This document shows, one piece after another, positions 7,913 through 19,164 of a DNA stretch of 27,658 nt. Source of the stretch: JBDTCO01 sp039923495 (lineage in GTDB: Bacteria > Myxococcota_A > Polyangia > Palsa-1104); NCBI GenBank assembly GCA_039923495.1, contig JBDTCO010000052.1:1-27658 (forward strand), given 5' to 3'. Each line of letters begins with the position of its first letter. Position 1 is the stretch's first letter. The notes under the pieces were generated by a model. That model searched no databases. It saw only the letters and a list, made by a program, of their open reading frames with translations, and was not told where the DNA came from. A program made the translations under genes and the position numbers.

Positions 7913-8286
7913 CAGCGCACGAGCTCCGACAGCGCACTCTCGCCGATGACGAAGTCCGTGAACTGCGCGCCGAGCCGACGATCGCCGTCGTGTGCGTCGA
8001 TCCACACCACGCGAACGCGCGCGCGCACGGCCACGGCACCGTTCGGATCTCCGTGGTGGAGACCCGTCACCACGAGCGCCACCTCGAGCACGCTGTGCAG
8101 CGCGAACGACACGGGCGCATGCACGCAGAAGCCGCCGAGCGAGACGTCGCGCAGGCGGGCGTACAGCGTGCTCTTCCCGTCGGCGATCCAGCAGCGCACG
8201 AGCGGCGACTGGCGCGGGTGGCGTCGCTTCTCCGAGTACGGCACGGTGGCCGAGCGAGCCGCAGGACGTGCGCCGAGATCGCGCAT
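7912..8286 (-). CDS. PilZ-domain c-di-GMP-binding protein
   Basis: A 124-residue stand-alone PilZ domain. Both c-di-GMP signature elements are visible: RxxxR at R21-R-H-P-R25 and D47-x-S49-x-x-G52 in RDVSLGGF. A GTG immediately before the ATG (8289) is an alternative start overlapping the upstream stop as GTGA; the ATG overlaps as TGATG. Single-domain PilZ proteins act as c-di-GMP-responsive adaptors for motility, polysaccharide or developmental outputs. It sits between a large exported lipoprotein and a helical protein in one operon, so they may share a signalled envelope function, but no direct partner is evident. Confidence 0.88.
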   Translation of the reverse strand: MRDLGARPAARSATVPYSEKRRHPRQSPLVRCWIADGKSTLYARLRDVSLGGFCVHAPVSFALHSVLEVALVVTGLHHGDPNGAVAVRARVRVVWIDAHDGDRRLGAQFTDFVIGESALSELVR

Positions 8287-9995
8287 CACTTCACCTTCGT
8301 GCCGCGGAAGGCGAGCACGGCGTCGAGCGGACCCGACGACGTGAACGCGCCGGCGGTGATCGAGTCGGTCACGAGATCCCCGTTGCTGTCGACGAGCGTC
8401 GCGCTGCCGACGAGCGCGAGCCCGGCGTCCCCCGCGAACGTGGCCTCGAGCGCATCACCGACGCTGGTCACCGCATCTGCGCAGGGACCATCGAGCGTGC
8501 CAGCGCAGCCCGTCGCGCCCGTCTGCTCGCAAAGGAGAGCCGTGATCGCAGCGCAGCCGGTCTTGCCGTCGTGCTGGACCGCAGCGACAGCGCTCTGCAG
8601 CCAGCCGCTCCACGTCGCGTCGGTGAGCGCAGGCAGGCGCGCGGCCACGCTGGCGGTCGAGAACGTCTCGCCCCACAGCACGGGCAGCTCGAGGCCGAGG
8701 ACGTGCCTGCCGATCCCGAGCCTTCCTGCCGCCGCGGTGACGTCGATGCCGTTGGCCGAGCGCGCGGGGACGCCGAGCGCGGCGAGATCGTGCGGCGTTC
8801 CGAGCGAGAACCCGACGGTGGTGGCGGTGTGTGTGCCGACGTAGCGCGAGCCGACGGCCGGTGGGTCTGCTGCGTGCGCGAGCGTGGCGGCGAGCGAGAG
8901 CGTGGAGGTGAGCGTTCCCGATCCGAGGATCGTGTCGAGATCGCCGACGAGTGCCGCACGCTGCGCACCGTCAGTGGTCGCGTCGATGAGCGCGCCGAGC
9001 TGGGCGTCGAGCGAGTCGTCGGTGCCGACGAGCGCGGGGCGACAGCTCACGGTGGAGGTGCCGGACGTGCTCGGGGCTGCGGCGCCACGCTGCGCATCGA
9101 GGAGCGTCTGCCGCGCGGTCGGCGCCTCGCTCGTGATGGCGTCGAGGAGGAGCTGCGCCACATGACCCGGGCAGCGATCGACGATGTCGACCGGCCCGAA
9201 GCGCGAATCACTGCGCGCGCTGCGTGGTGCAGCAAGCGACGTCGAGAGGGTGTACGACCCGCGAGGGTCCGGGGAGATCGCGACGAGCGGCACCGGCACG
9301 GAGAGGAAGGTGCCCGGCGGCACGACAGCCGCGGGCAGGTCGATGCAGCCGTACGCGACGAGATCGCCCATCGACTCGACCCGACCGACGAGCGCATACG
9401 TGCCGGACAGGAGCTTTTGGAACGAGAGCGTCGCGCTCGCCGCGGGCGCCGCGCTCACCGTGCGCGAGGCACCAACGAGGGTCGGCGCCGCCGGCACCTG
9501 CGCGCACGTCTTGCCCGCGAACAGCGCGGCGGCGAAGCTGCGCGTGCCGGGCTTCGGCAGCGGATCGACGAGGACGGCGTCGACGTTCACGAACTGGAGC
9601 TTGGACACGCTCACGTCGAAGACGGCGTCCGCCGCGCCAGCCGCGCTCGCGTGCACGCTGAAGCTCGTACCTTCCTGGCTGCCCGCGGTGAGCGTGACAT
9701 GGGCGGTGCCGGTGCTGTCCGTCTGGACCGTGTCGCGGGAGAGCGTCGACCCGCCGGGGTCACCGAAGAACGAGAAGCGCACGGAACCACGCACGCCTTC
9801 CTGGCCTACGTCATCGAGCACGTAGCGGACGCCGAGCTGGACCGCCTCGCCGTAGCGGAGTCCGAGCTGCGCGGCATCATCCACGATGACGAGCTTTCGC
9901 CCGACGCCACCGTCCACGTGAGGCGTCGAGCCACGTTCACACGCGCCCATCACCAGGCAGGTGAGCGCGAGTGCAGCGCTGCATCGGACCCTCAC
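8286..9995 (-). CDS. Large lipoprotein with N-terminal Ig-like domain
   Basis: 569 residues starting at a GTG, with signal peptide and lipobox LVMGAC (lipidated Cys19). Residues about 35-130 look like a bacterial Ig-like/invasin-type beta domain: a VRGSVRFSFFGDPGGSTLS strand set, then TDSTGTAHVTLTAG. The remainder, with scattered Cys pairs and ending VLAFRGTKVK, is not recognised. It is probably anchored in the outer membrane. It is the first gene of a four-gene overlapping operon and has a convincing promoter (TTGACC, 17 bp, TAGGCT) 8 nt from the GTG. It diverges from dnaE across 82 bp. Hypothetical in function. Confidence 0.82.
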   Translation of the reverse strand: MRVRCSAALALTCLVMGACERGSTPHVDGGVGRKLVIVDDAAQLGLRYGEAVQLGVRYVLDDVGQEGVRGSVRFSFFGDPGGSTLSRDTVQTDSTGTAHVTLTAGSQEGTSFSVHASAAGAADAVFDVSVSKLQFVNVDAVLVDPLPKPGTRSFAAALFAGKTCAQVPAAPTLVGASRTVSAAPAASATLSFQKLLSGTYALVGRVESMGDLVAYGCIDLPAAVVPPGTFLSVPVPLVAISPDPRGSYTLSTSLAAPRSARSDSRFGPVDIVDRCPGHVAQLLLDAITSEAPTARQTLLDAQRGAAAPSTSGTSTVSCRPALVGTDDSLDAQLGALIDATTDGAQRAALVGDLDTILGSGTLTSTLSLAATLAHAADPPAVGSRYVGTHTATTVGFSLGTPHDLAALGVPARSANGIDVTAAAGRLGIGRHVLGLELPVLWGETFSTASVAARLPALTDATWSGWLQSAVAAVQHDGKTGCAAITALLCEQTGATGCAGTLDGPCADAVTSVGDALEATFAGDAGLALVGSATLVDSNGDLVTDSITAGAFTSSGPLDAVLAFRGTKVK

Positions 9996-10003
9996 AAAAT
10001 TAC

Positions 10004-10032
10004 AGCCTATTCAGATCATCACACCCGGTCAA
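10004..10032 (-). promoter_or_regulatory. Predicted leaderless promoter of the Ig-like lipoprotein operon
   Basis: Minus-strand TTGACC (10027-10032), a 17-bp spacer, TAGGCT (10004-10009), then 8 nt to the GTG at 9995. This is the best -35/-10 pair in the window, and no Shine-Dalgarno is visible. Its -35 abuts that of the divergent dnaE promoter within the GTCAATGAC palindrome at 10028-10036. Confidence 0.55.
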
Positions 10033-10061
10033 TGACGGCCGTGGAGCCGGCCACCTACACT
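10032..10061 (+). promoter_or_regulatory. Predicted promoter of dnaE
   Basis: ATGACG (10032-10037), an 18-bp spacer, TACACT (10056-10061). The start site would fall near 10068, leaving a leader of only about 10 nt before the ATG at 10078. The -35 is weak (4 of 6). Confidence 0.4.
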
Positions 10062-10077
10062 TTGGGCGTGGTAGACC

Positions 10078-13707
<3,630 letters not shown>

Positions 13708-13720
13708 CGCGGGTCGATGA

Positions 13721-13739
13721 GGCGGCATACGATGCCGCC
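13721..13739. promoter_or_regulatory. Perfect 8-bp palindrome abutting the kup start codon, containing a -10-like TACGAT
   Basis: GGCGGCAT ACG ATGCCGCC is a perfect inverted repeat with a 3-nt loop, ending directly at the GTG of kup (13740). It contains TACGAT (13728-13733), which is spaced 6 nt from the GTG like the -10 of the PEGA gene, though no good -35 is visible. It could be an operator, a hairpin between dnaE and kup, or both. Confidence 0.6.
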
Positions 13740-15695
13740 GTGTCCACGCCTCCCACGCACTCGCCGGACGTGCCTTCACCCGTCACGACGCCTCCGAAGG
13801 CTCCTCCGCGGGTCGAGCAGCACGCCGGTACGTTCGCGCTCGCAGCGGGTGCGGTCGGCATCGTGTTCGGCGACATCGGCACGAGCCCGCTCTACACGCT
13901 GAAGGTCTGCCTCCAGTCGATCGTCGAGCACACGCACCAGGATCCCACGCGGGCCGACGTCCTCGGCGTGCTCAGCCTCATCTTCTGGGGCATCGCGCTC
14001 GTCGTGACGGTGAAGTACCTCGCGTTCGTCATGCGAGCCGATCACCACGGCGAGGGCGGCATCTTCGCGCTGCTCGGCATGGTTCCCGCGAAGTTCCGTC
14101 CCATGTCGCCGTCGAAGTTCGGCTGGGTCCCGATCCTCGTCATCATCGGCGCGGCGCTGCTCTACGGGGACGGCGCCATCACCCCCGCCATCTCGGTGCT
14201 CAGCGCGGTCGAAGGGCTCAAGCTCGCCGCGCCCAGCCTCACTCCCTACACCGTCCAGATCACGTGCGCGATCCTGCTCTTGCTCTTCTACATCCAGAGC
14301 CACGGCACCGCGACGGTGGGCAAGCTCTTCGGCCCCATCATGAGCGTGTGGTTCGTGACCATCGCCGTGCTCGGGGCCATCCAGATCGCACACCACCCGA
14401 GCGTGTTGTGGGCCGTCTCACCCCTCCACGCGCTCCACTACTTCCAGATGCACGGCGTCCGCGGCGCCACCATCCTCGGAGCCGTCGTGCTCGCCGTGAC
14501 GGGCGGCGAGGCGCTCTACGCCGACATGGGCCACTTCGGTCGCGTGCCGATCCGGCTGGCATGGGTCTGTTTCGTGTGGCCAGCGCTCCTGCTCTCGTAC
14601 TTCGGGCAGGCGGCGCTCGTGCTCTCGAGCGCCAAGCAGCTCGAGAGCCCGTTCTTCGAGATGGCGCCGCGCGCGCTGCTCGTGCCGCTCGTGATCCTCT
14701 CGAGCTTCGCGACCGTCATCGCGTCCCAGGCGCTCATCTCCGGCGCGTACTCGCTCACGCGACAGGCCGGGCTCCTCGGCTTCATGCCGCGCCTCGGCGT
14801 GCGCCACACGTCGGAGCAGACCGAGGGCCAGATCTACATGCCGCAGGTGAACTGGTTCCTCGCGGTCGCCTGCATCCTCATCGTCGTGACGTTCGGCTCG
14901 TCCGATCGCCTCGCGTCCGCGTACGGCCTCGCGGTCACAGGCACGATGGCGATCACGTCGATCGTGTTCGGCGTCGTCGCGATCTACTCGCTCAAGTGGC
15001 GGCCAATCTTCGTCGTGCCGCTCGTCGCGTTCTTCCTCGCGTTCGACATCCCGTTCCTGGGCGCGAACCTCACGAAGTTCGTCGACGGGGGCTGGCTGCC
15101 TGCGCTCATCGGTGCGCTGCTCACGGGGATGATGCTGTTGTGGGCGCGCGGCCGTCGCATCGTCCACCAGATGGTCCTCGACGGCGCACCGCCCATCGAC
15201 ACCGCGCTCCCCGAGCTGCGCCGCCATGTCATCGCCACGATCCCGGGCACCGCGGTGATGCTCGCCGCCTCGGATCAGGTCGTGCCACCCGTCCTCGTGC
15301 AGTTCGCGGAGCGCTTCCACGTGCTGCACGAACGCATCGTGCTGCTCAACGTCGTGACCGAGCCCGCGCCCTACCTCGACGACGAGCACCGCGGCGAGGT
15401 GCGCATCCTCGACAGCGGGGCGCACTACGTCCGCCTCCACTTCGGCTTCATGGAGATCCAGGACGTCCCCGCCGCGCTGATCTTCGTCGCCAAGCAGAAC
15501 AACATCGCCGTCGACCCGGAGCGCATCACGTACTTCATCCGCCGCGAGAACGTCATCGCCGGTCCCGGTGGTCAGATGGGTGTGATCGCCGAGACGATGT
15601 TCGCCTTTCTGCTCCGCAACGCCACGCCCGCCGACAAAGCGTTCTTGCTCCCACCTCTGCGCGTCATCGAGCTGGGCTGGCAGATCGACCTGTGA
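13740..15695 (+). CDS. kup: Kup-family low-affinity potassium transporter
   Basis: A 651-residue inner-membrane protein with about 12 transmembrane helices and a C-terminal cytoplasmic domain. The Kup signature GDIGTSPLYT occupies residues 44-53 in the first helix, followed by FWGIALVVTVKYL, ADHHGEGGIFALLG and YGDGAITPAISVLSAVEG, all typical of KUP/HAK/KT transporters that couple K+ uptake to protons. Length is slightly above E. coli Kup (622) because of a Pro/Thr-rich N-terminal extension of about 28 residues. The GTG start is set by the family alignment and the adjacent palindrome. It follows dnaE on the same strand but probably has its own control. Confidence 0.96.
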   Translation: MSTPPTHSPDVPSPVTTPPKAPPRVEQHAGTFALAAGAVGIVFGDIGTSPLYTLKVCLQSIVEHTHQDPTRADVLGVLSLIFWGIALVVTVKYLAFVMRADHHGEGGIFALLGMVPAKFRPMSPSKFGWVPILVIIGAALLYGDGAITPAISVLSAVEGLKLAAPSLTPYTVQITCAILLLLFYIQSHGTATVGKLFGPIMSVWFVTIAVLGAIQIAHHPSVLWAVSPLHALHYFQMHGVRGATILGAVVLAVTGGEALYADMGHFGRVPIRLAWVCFVWPALLLSYFGQAALVLSSAKQLESPFFEMAPRALLVPLVILSSFATVIASQALISGAYSLTRQAGLLGFMPRLGVRHTSEQTEGQIYMPQVNWFLAVACILIVVTFGSSDRLASAYGLAVTGTMAITSIVFGVVAIYSLKWRPIFVVPLVAFFLAFDIPFLGANLTKFVDGGWLPALIGALLTGMMLLWARGRRIVHQMVLDGAPPIDTALPELRRHVIATIPGTAVMLAASDQVVPPVLVQFAERFHVLHERIVLLNVVTEPAPYLDDEHRGEVRILDSGAHYVRLHFGFMEIQDVPAALIFVAKQNNIAVDPERITYFIRRENVIAGPGGQMGVIAETMFAFLLRNATPADKAFLLPPLRVIELGWQIDL

Positions 15696-15707
15696 AGCGT
15701 TTCATAT

Positions 15708-15741
15708 CGAGGCAAGTGGGTCGCACCTAGGGTGCGCCTCG
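15708..15741 (+). terminator. Bulged stem-loop downstream of kup (possible terminator or operator)
   Basis: CGCACC (15722-15727), loop TAG, GGTGCG (15731-15736) is a perfect 6-bp stem. An outer pair CGAGG (15708-15712)/CCTCG (15737-15741) can extend it across a bulge. It starts 13 bp after the kup stop and lacks a T-tract, so intrinsic termination is uncertain. The loop and right arm also spell TAGGGT, a possible -10 of the next gene. Confidence 0.4.
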
Positions 15742-15769
15742 TTCCGCGGCACTCCGGCTGCGGACGTAG

Positions 15770-15774
15770 AGGAG
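15770..15774 (+). promoter_or_regulatory. Shine-Dalgarno AGGAG that sets the lipoprotein start
   Basis: AGGAG lies 8 nt before the ATG at 15783 and selects it over an upstream in-frame GTG at 15732. This gene has a normal leader, in contrast to many neighbours. Confidence 0.75.
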
Positions 15775-15782
15775 ACCCACCC

Positions 15783-16622
15783 ATGAAGCGCAACGTGCTC
15801 GTCGTCTGTCTCTCCCTCCTGGCCGCGGCATGTGGAGGAGGCGGGCGTTCATCGCTGTCGTCGTGCGAGGCGCTGGCGAAGTGCTGCGATTCGCTGCCGT
15901 CGGCATCCGCCGGCTCGTGCGGCTCCTTGGCGAGTGCGACCGACCAGGCCGCGTGTGACGCGTCGCTCAAGTCGCTGCAGTCCGCGTCGTACTGCAAGGG
16001 CGTGACGACCTCGCAGGGCCCTTCGAGCAACACGAAGAACGGGGGCTGCGATCAGTACCTGGCGTGCCTGCTCATTGCGCAGCCGCAGGCGTACGCCGCG
16101 GCGCTGCCGCTGTACGGCAAGGACTCGGCGTGCTGGGCCACGAGCGCTCAGTCCGCCGGCTGCACGCAGGCGTGCGACGCGGCGTTCGTGGATATCGGTT
16201 CGGCGTGCGAGTGCACGGGATCGAGCTGCACGGCCTGCAACGCGCCCTCGGGAACGTACGAAAACGCAGACCACGGATCGAGCCAGCAGACCTGCAACGG
16301 CGACGAAGACTTCTCCCTCACGTCCTTGAGCGTGGAGTCGCATCAGGATCACTCGGCCGAGGTGACCCTGGCGATCCAGGACAACGGCTACGGCTACGGC
16401 GAGCCTTCGATCGTCCTCGTGGGTACCCTCGTGTGCTCCGGAACCTCGACGCTCACGACGATGTCGACCGATAGCTACGGCTGCTCCGAGATCTGGACGG
16501 CCGCGCTCACCCCCGCGTCCGACGGCAAGTCGCTCTCCGCGCAGATCACACGCACGTACAAGGCTTGCTCCGGCGTGAGCAACGGGAGCTGCGTGCGCAG
16601 TGGCACGTTGACGGCTTACTGA
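15783..16622 (+). CDS. Cysteine-rich lipoprotein, unknown function
   Basis: A 279-residue lipoprotein: a signal peptide ending in lipobox LAAAC (Cys17), then a Gly/Ser linker. About residues 25-165 are Cys-rich with the pattern CEALAKCCDSLP, later CDQYLACLL and YGKDSACWATSAQSAGC, and a CECTGSSCTAC knot. I have seen similar patterns in myxobacterial exported proteins but know no named function. The C-terminal 110 residues are beta-rich with a few Cys. The odd number and spacing of Cys suggest disulfides in the periplasm or at the cell surface. The Shine-Dalgarno sets the ATG. The 3' end overlaps the Crp/Fnr gene on the other strand by 7 bp. Confidence 0.82.
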   Translation: MKRNVLVVCLSLLAAACGGGGRSSLSSCEALAKCCDSLPSASAGSCGSLASATDQAACDASLKSLQSASYCKGVTTSQGPSSNTKNGGCDQYLACLLIAQPQAYAAALPLYGKDSACWATSAQSAGCTQACDAAFVDIGSACECTGSSCTACNAPSGTYENADHGSSQQTCNGDEDFSLTSLSVESHQDHSAEVTLAIQDNGYGYGEPSIVLVGTLVCSGTSTLTTMSTDSYGCSEIWTAALTPASDGKSLSAQITRTYKACSGVSNGSCVRSGTLTAY

Positions 16623-17347
16623 CGGAAAAAAGTACGGGCGGACACGCGGTGCGTGAGCGCGAGGCGTGCGCCGTCCGCATGGCGGCGCAGCGCGGGCAGA
16701 TCGAGCACGCGGTAGCCGTCGGAGTCGCGCACGAGGATCCCTTCGTTCTGCCAGGCGCCCATGTCCTTGGCGACCGATCGCCGCGTCGCACCGATCGCAG
16801 TGGCGAGCTGCTCCTGGCTCGCGCGGATGAGCGGCACGGTGCCCGGGGGCGCGAGGTCGGCGAGATCGAGCAGGTGGTTCGCGAGTCGCATCGTGATGGG
16901 GTGGAACGCGAGCGACTTCTCGTCGTACGCGGAGATGGCGAGGCGCTGCGCAACGTCGGCGAGCAGCCGGATGGCCGCGCGCGGCTTCTGCTCGAGGTAC
17001 GCGACGAGCGTGTCGAGCGGCACGACGAGCGCGGTGCTCGCCTCGGTCGCGCGCACGTTCTCGACGAACGGGATGCCTGCGAACGACTCGGCCTCACCGA
17101 ACACCGCCGGCGCGCGAAACAGCTTGATGAGAACCTCCTCGCCGGTGTCGCTCGCGTGGTAGACGCGCACGGCGCCGTCCAGCAGGAGCCACACCTGCTC
17201 CGCATCCTGGCCCTCCTCGAGCACGAGCTCGTCCGCGGCGTACGAGTGCACGCGGCTCTCCGCGAGGAGCACGCGCACCGAGTCGGCCGTGGCGTCCGCG
17301 AAGATCGGGTTCGCGCGCAGCCGCGTGAGGAGCTCGCCTTCGGTCAC
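16616..17347 (-). CDS. Crp/Fnr-family transcriptional regulator
   Basis: A 243-residue protein with an N-terminal cyclic-nucleotide-binding-type beta-roll (about 10-125; LVLEEGQDAEQVWLLLDGAV, then VFGEAESFAG), a dimerisation helix and a C-terminal Crp-type winged helix (about 150-220; SQEQLATAIGATRRSVAKDM). In the phosphate-binding cassette the Gly-Glu is kept, but the Arg-Ser that contacts the cAMP phosphate in E. coli CRP appears replaced by Val-Glu, so cAMP may not be the ligand. There is no N-terminal Cys cluster, so it is not a Fe-S FNR. The GTG start overlaps the PBP-like stop codon as GTGA, implying coupling; it may control that operon or wider envelope genes. Confidence 0.9.
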   Translation of the reverse strand: MTEGELLTRLRANPIFADATADSVRVLLAESRVHSYAADELVLEEGQDAEQVWLLLDGAVRVYHASDTGEEVLIKLFRAPAVFGEAESFAGIPFVENVRATEASTALVVPLDTLVAYLEQKPRAAIRLLADVAQRLAISAYDEKSLAFHPITMRLANHLLDLADLAPPGTVPLIRASQEQLATAIGATRRSVAKDMGAWQNEGILVRDSDGYRVLDLPALRRHADGARLALTHRVSARTFFRQ

Positions 17348-19128
17348 GGTCGCGCGCCCGGATCGGCGTCGGGCACGATCTCCGTCTCTTCTCGATGAGC
17401 CGAGCCGGGGACGAAGAGCTCGGGCGTCCCGCCGGAGATGCCGCGGCCGACGATGAGGCCGTGGTCGTCGATCCGCCGGACGAAGAGATGGTCGGGCTGC
17501 TTGAACGGGGTCGGTCTCTTGCCCTTGAGCTCCGACTGGACGATCTCGAGCCCGATCGCGATGGCCGTGCGCTCGACCTCACCGCCACGCGATGGCGTGT
17601 TGCTGTCCTTGGCGCCGAGCCACACCGCGACGACGACGTCTGGCGTGTAGAGACCGAGCCACGTGTCGCCGTTCTCGGTCCCGGTCAGGCCAGCCGAAGG
17701 GCGGCCGAGCGGGCTCCGTACCGGCTTCGACAGCAGCGAGCCGACGAGGTACGTCGCCTCCGGCGTGAGCGCGGAGATGCGCGCCTTCTCCGGCAGCGGC
17801 ACCGGCTTTTGGCCCGGCACCGTGACGGAGCGGATGAGCACCGGCTCGCTGCGATCACCGTCGCTCGCGAGCGTGGCGAGGAGCTCGGTCGCATCGGTCA
17901 TCGTGATGGGCGCGTGGCCATCGCACACGTCACCCGCGCTCGGCGAGCCCGGGATGCCTGCGCGCGTGATGACGTCGAGCACCGGCGCGCCCGGCAGCCC
18001 GGCTGCGAGCAAGGCATCGGCGGTGGCGGCGGGGGAGCGCGCCGTGGCCTCGCGCAGCGTGAGCTTCATGCCGTTCTGCACGAGCGGCGAGATGGCGGTC
18101 CACTTGAGGGAGGCGAGCGCGCTGCCGATGACGAAGGGTGCCCGCAGCACGCCAACCGGGTGCTTCGCATCGTGCACGCCGGTCAGCGCCACGAGCTCGT
18201 GACCGGGGAGCCGCATGACCGCGGCGGCCGCGCTGAGCCCCATGCGATCGAGGTGCTGGCGCGCGATCGCGTCGAGCACCGTCTTCGTACGATCGATCTC
18301 ACACGTGGTGACGACGCGCGCCCCGAGCCGCGCCAGCACCTCGGGCGGGTAGTGCACCCCGAGCCTGGCGATGGCGATCTCACCGCACGGAGCGGCGATG
18401 GACGGCGTCGTCGTCGGGCGCATGCCGGGCTCGTCGCGATCGTGCGCGACGAGCTCCGCGAGCTGCTTCGCGTCCAGCTTATCGACGGGGCTTCCGAAGA
18501 GGCCGTAGGCGCCGACCTGCGCGCCGTAGCCACCGCCACCGAACGCGAGCTGGTCGAGGTAGATGCCGACGATCTCGGCGCGCGTGAGCCGGAACTCCAT
18601 GCGGATGGCGACGAGCCAGTCGCGCATGAGGTGCGCGACGCCATGGTCGTCGACGCCCCAGCGCTCGCGCGTGAGGCTCGTGGCGAGCTTCACCGACAGC
18701 GGCGGCGCCAGCTCTTTACCGGTGAGGCGTGCCCACAGCGCGCGGAGGAGCTGGCGCTGACCGAGCGGCGGACGCTCCATGAACTTCGGCTCGACGTGCG
18801 CAAGGAGCGCGTTCACCAGCGCGGGCGTCTGCCCCTTCGTGCCGAGCACGAGCCGGTGCGCCCCCCCGACCTCACCGACGAGCTCGCCGGACGTCGTGAA
18901 CAGCTGGGTCGTCGAGAGCGGGTGGTAGTCCTCGAGATGATCGATGTGCGGCAGGTTGCGATCGGTGACGACGACGACCTCGGCCACGACGAGGCCGAGC
19001 GGGATCGCGATGATCAAAAGGAAGGTGCCGAGGAGGATGGGCCAGGCCTTGCGCCACCACGATGGCCGCGGTGGACGGTAGGTCGTCACGATCTCGCTAC
19101 GTGGCTCGAAGTCGCCGGGCTCGGTCAT
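17344..19128 (-). CDS. Class A PBP-like protein (GT51 + transpeptidase folds) lacking catalytic residues
   Basis: A 594-residue membrane-anchored protein: a cytoplasmic tail, one TM helix (about 30-52), then a GT51-like region (about 60-235) and a transpeptidase-like region (about 285-535). The scaffold is clear (IRMEFRLTRAEIVGIYLDQL, GYGAQVGAYGLFG, TWLGLYTPDVVVAVWLGAKD), but signature residues differ. The first GT51 Glu (AFIAxED) reads ALLAHVE (Val112). The GGSTITQQ motif reads PPLSVKLA. The second Glu reads RDWLVA (Asp170). The transpeptidase SxxK region reads PVGVLRAPFV with no Ser-x-x-Lys, and KTG reads LTG (Leu481). I therefore call it a probable pseudoenzyme of peptidoglycan synthesis, possibly a regulator or scaffold. 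It is followed by and coupled to a Crp/Fnr gene. Weak residual activity cannot be excluded. Confidence 0.85.
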   Translation of the reverse strand: MTEPGDFEPRSEIVTTYRPPRPSWWRKAWPILLGTFLLIIAIPLGLVVAEVVVVTDRNLPHIDHLEDYHPLSTTQLFTTSGELVGEVGGAHRLVLGTKGQTPALVNALLAHVEPKFMERPPLGQRQLLRALWARLTGKELAPPLSVKLATSLTRERWGVDDHGVAHLMRDWLVAIRMEFRLTRAEIVGIYLDQLAFGGGGYGAQVGAYGLFGSPVDKLDAKQLAELVAHDRDEPGMRPTTTPSIAAPCGEIAIARLGVHYPPEVLARLGARVVTTCEIDRTKTVLDAIARQHLDRMGLSAAAAVMRLPGHELVALTGVHDAKHPVGVLRAPFVIGSALASLKWTAISPLVQNGMKLTLREATARSPAATADALLAAGLPGAPVLDVITRAGIPGSPSAGDVCDGHAPITMTDATELLATLASDGDRSEPVLIRSVTVPGQKPVPLPEKARISALTPEATYLVGSLLSKPVRSPLGRPSAGLTGTENGDTWLGLYTPDVVVAVWLGAKDSNTPSRGGEVERTAIAIGLEIVQSELKGKRPTPFKQPDHLFVRRIDDHGLIVGRGISGGTPELFVPGSAHREETEIVPDADPGARP

Positions 19129-19138
19129 GGGCCCCGCG

Positions 19139-19144
19139 ATTTTA
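19139..19144 (-). promoter_or_regulatory. -10-like TAAAAT before the PBP-like gene
   Basis: On the minus strand TAAAAT ends 10 nt from the ATG at 19128, within a 36-bp gap after the winged-helix membrane gene. No matching -35 is evident. It may give a very short leader and an internal start in the operon. Confidence 0.35.
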
Positions 19145-19164
19145 CAGGATGCGGCAGCTCCGGC

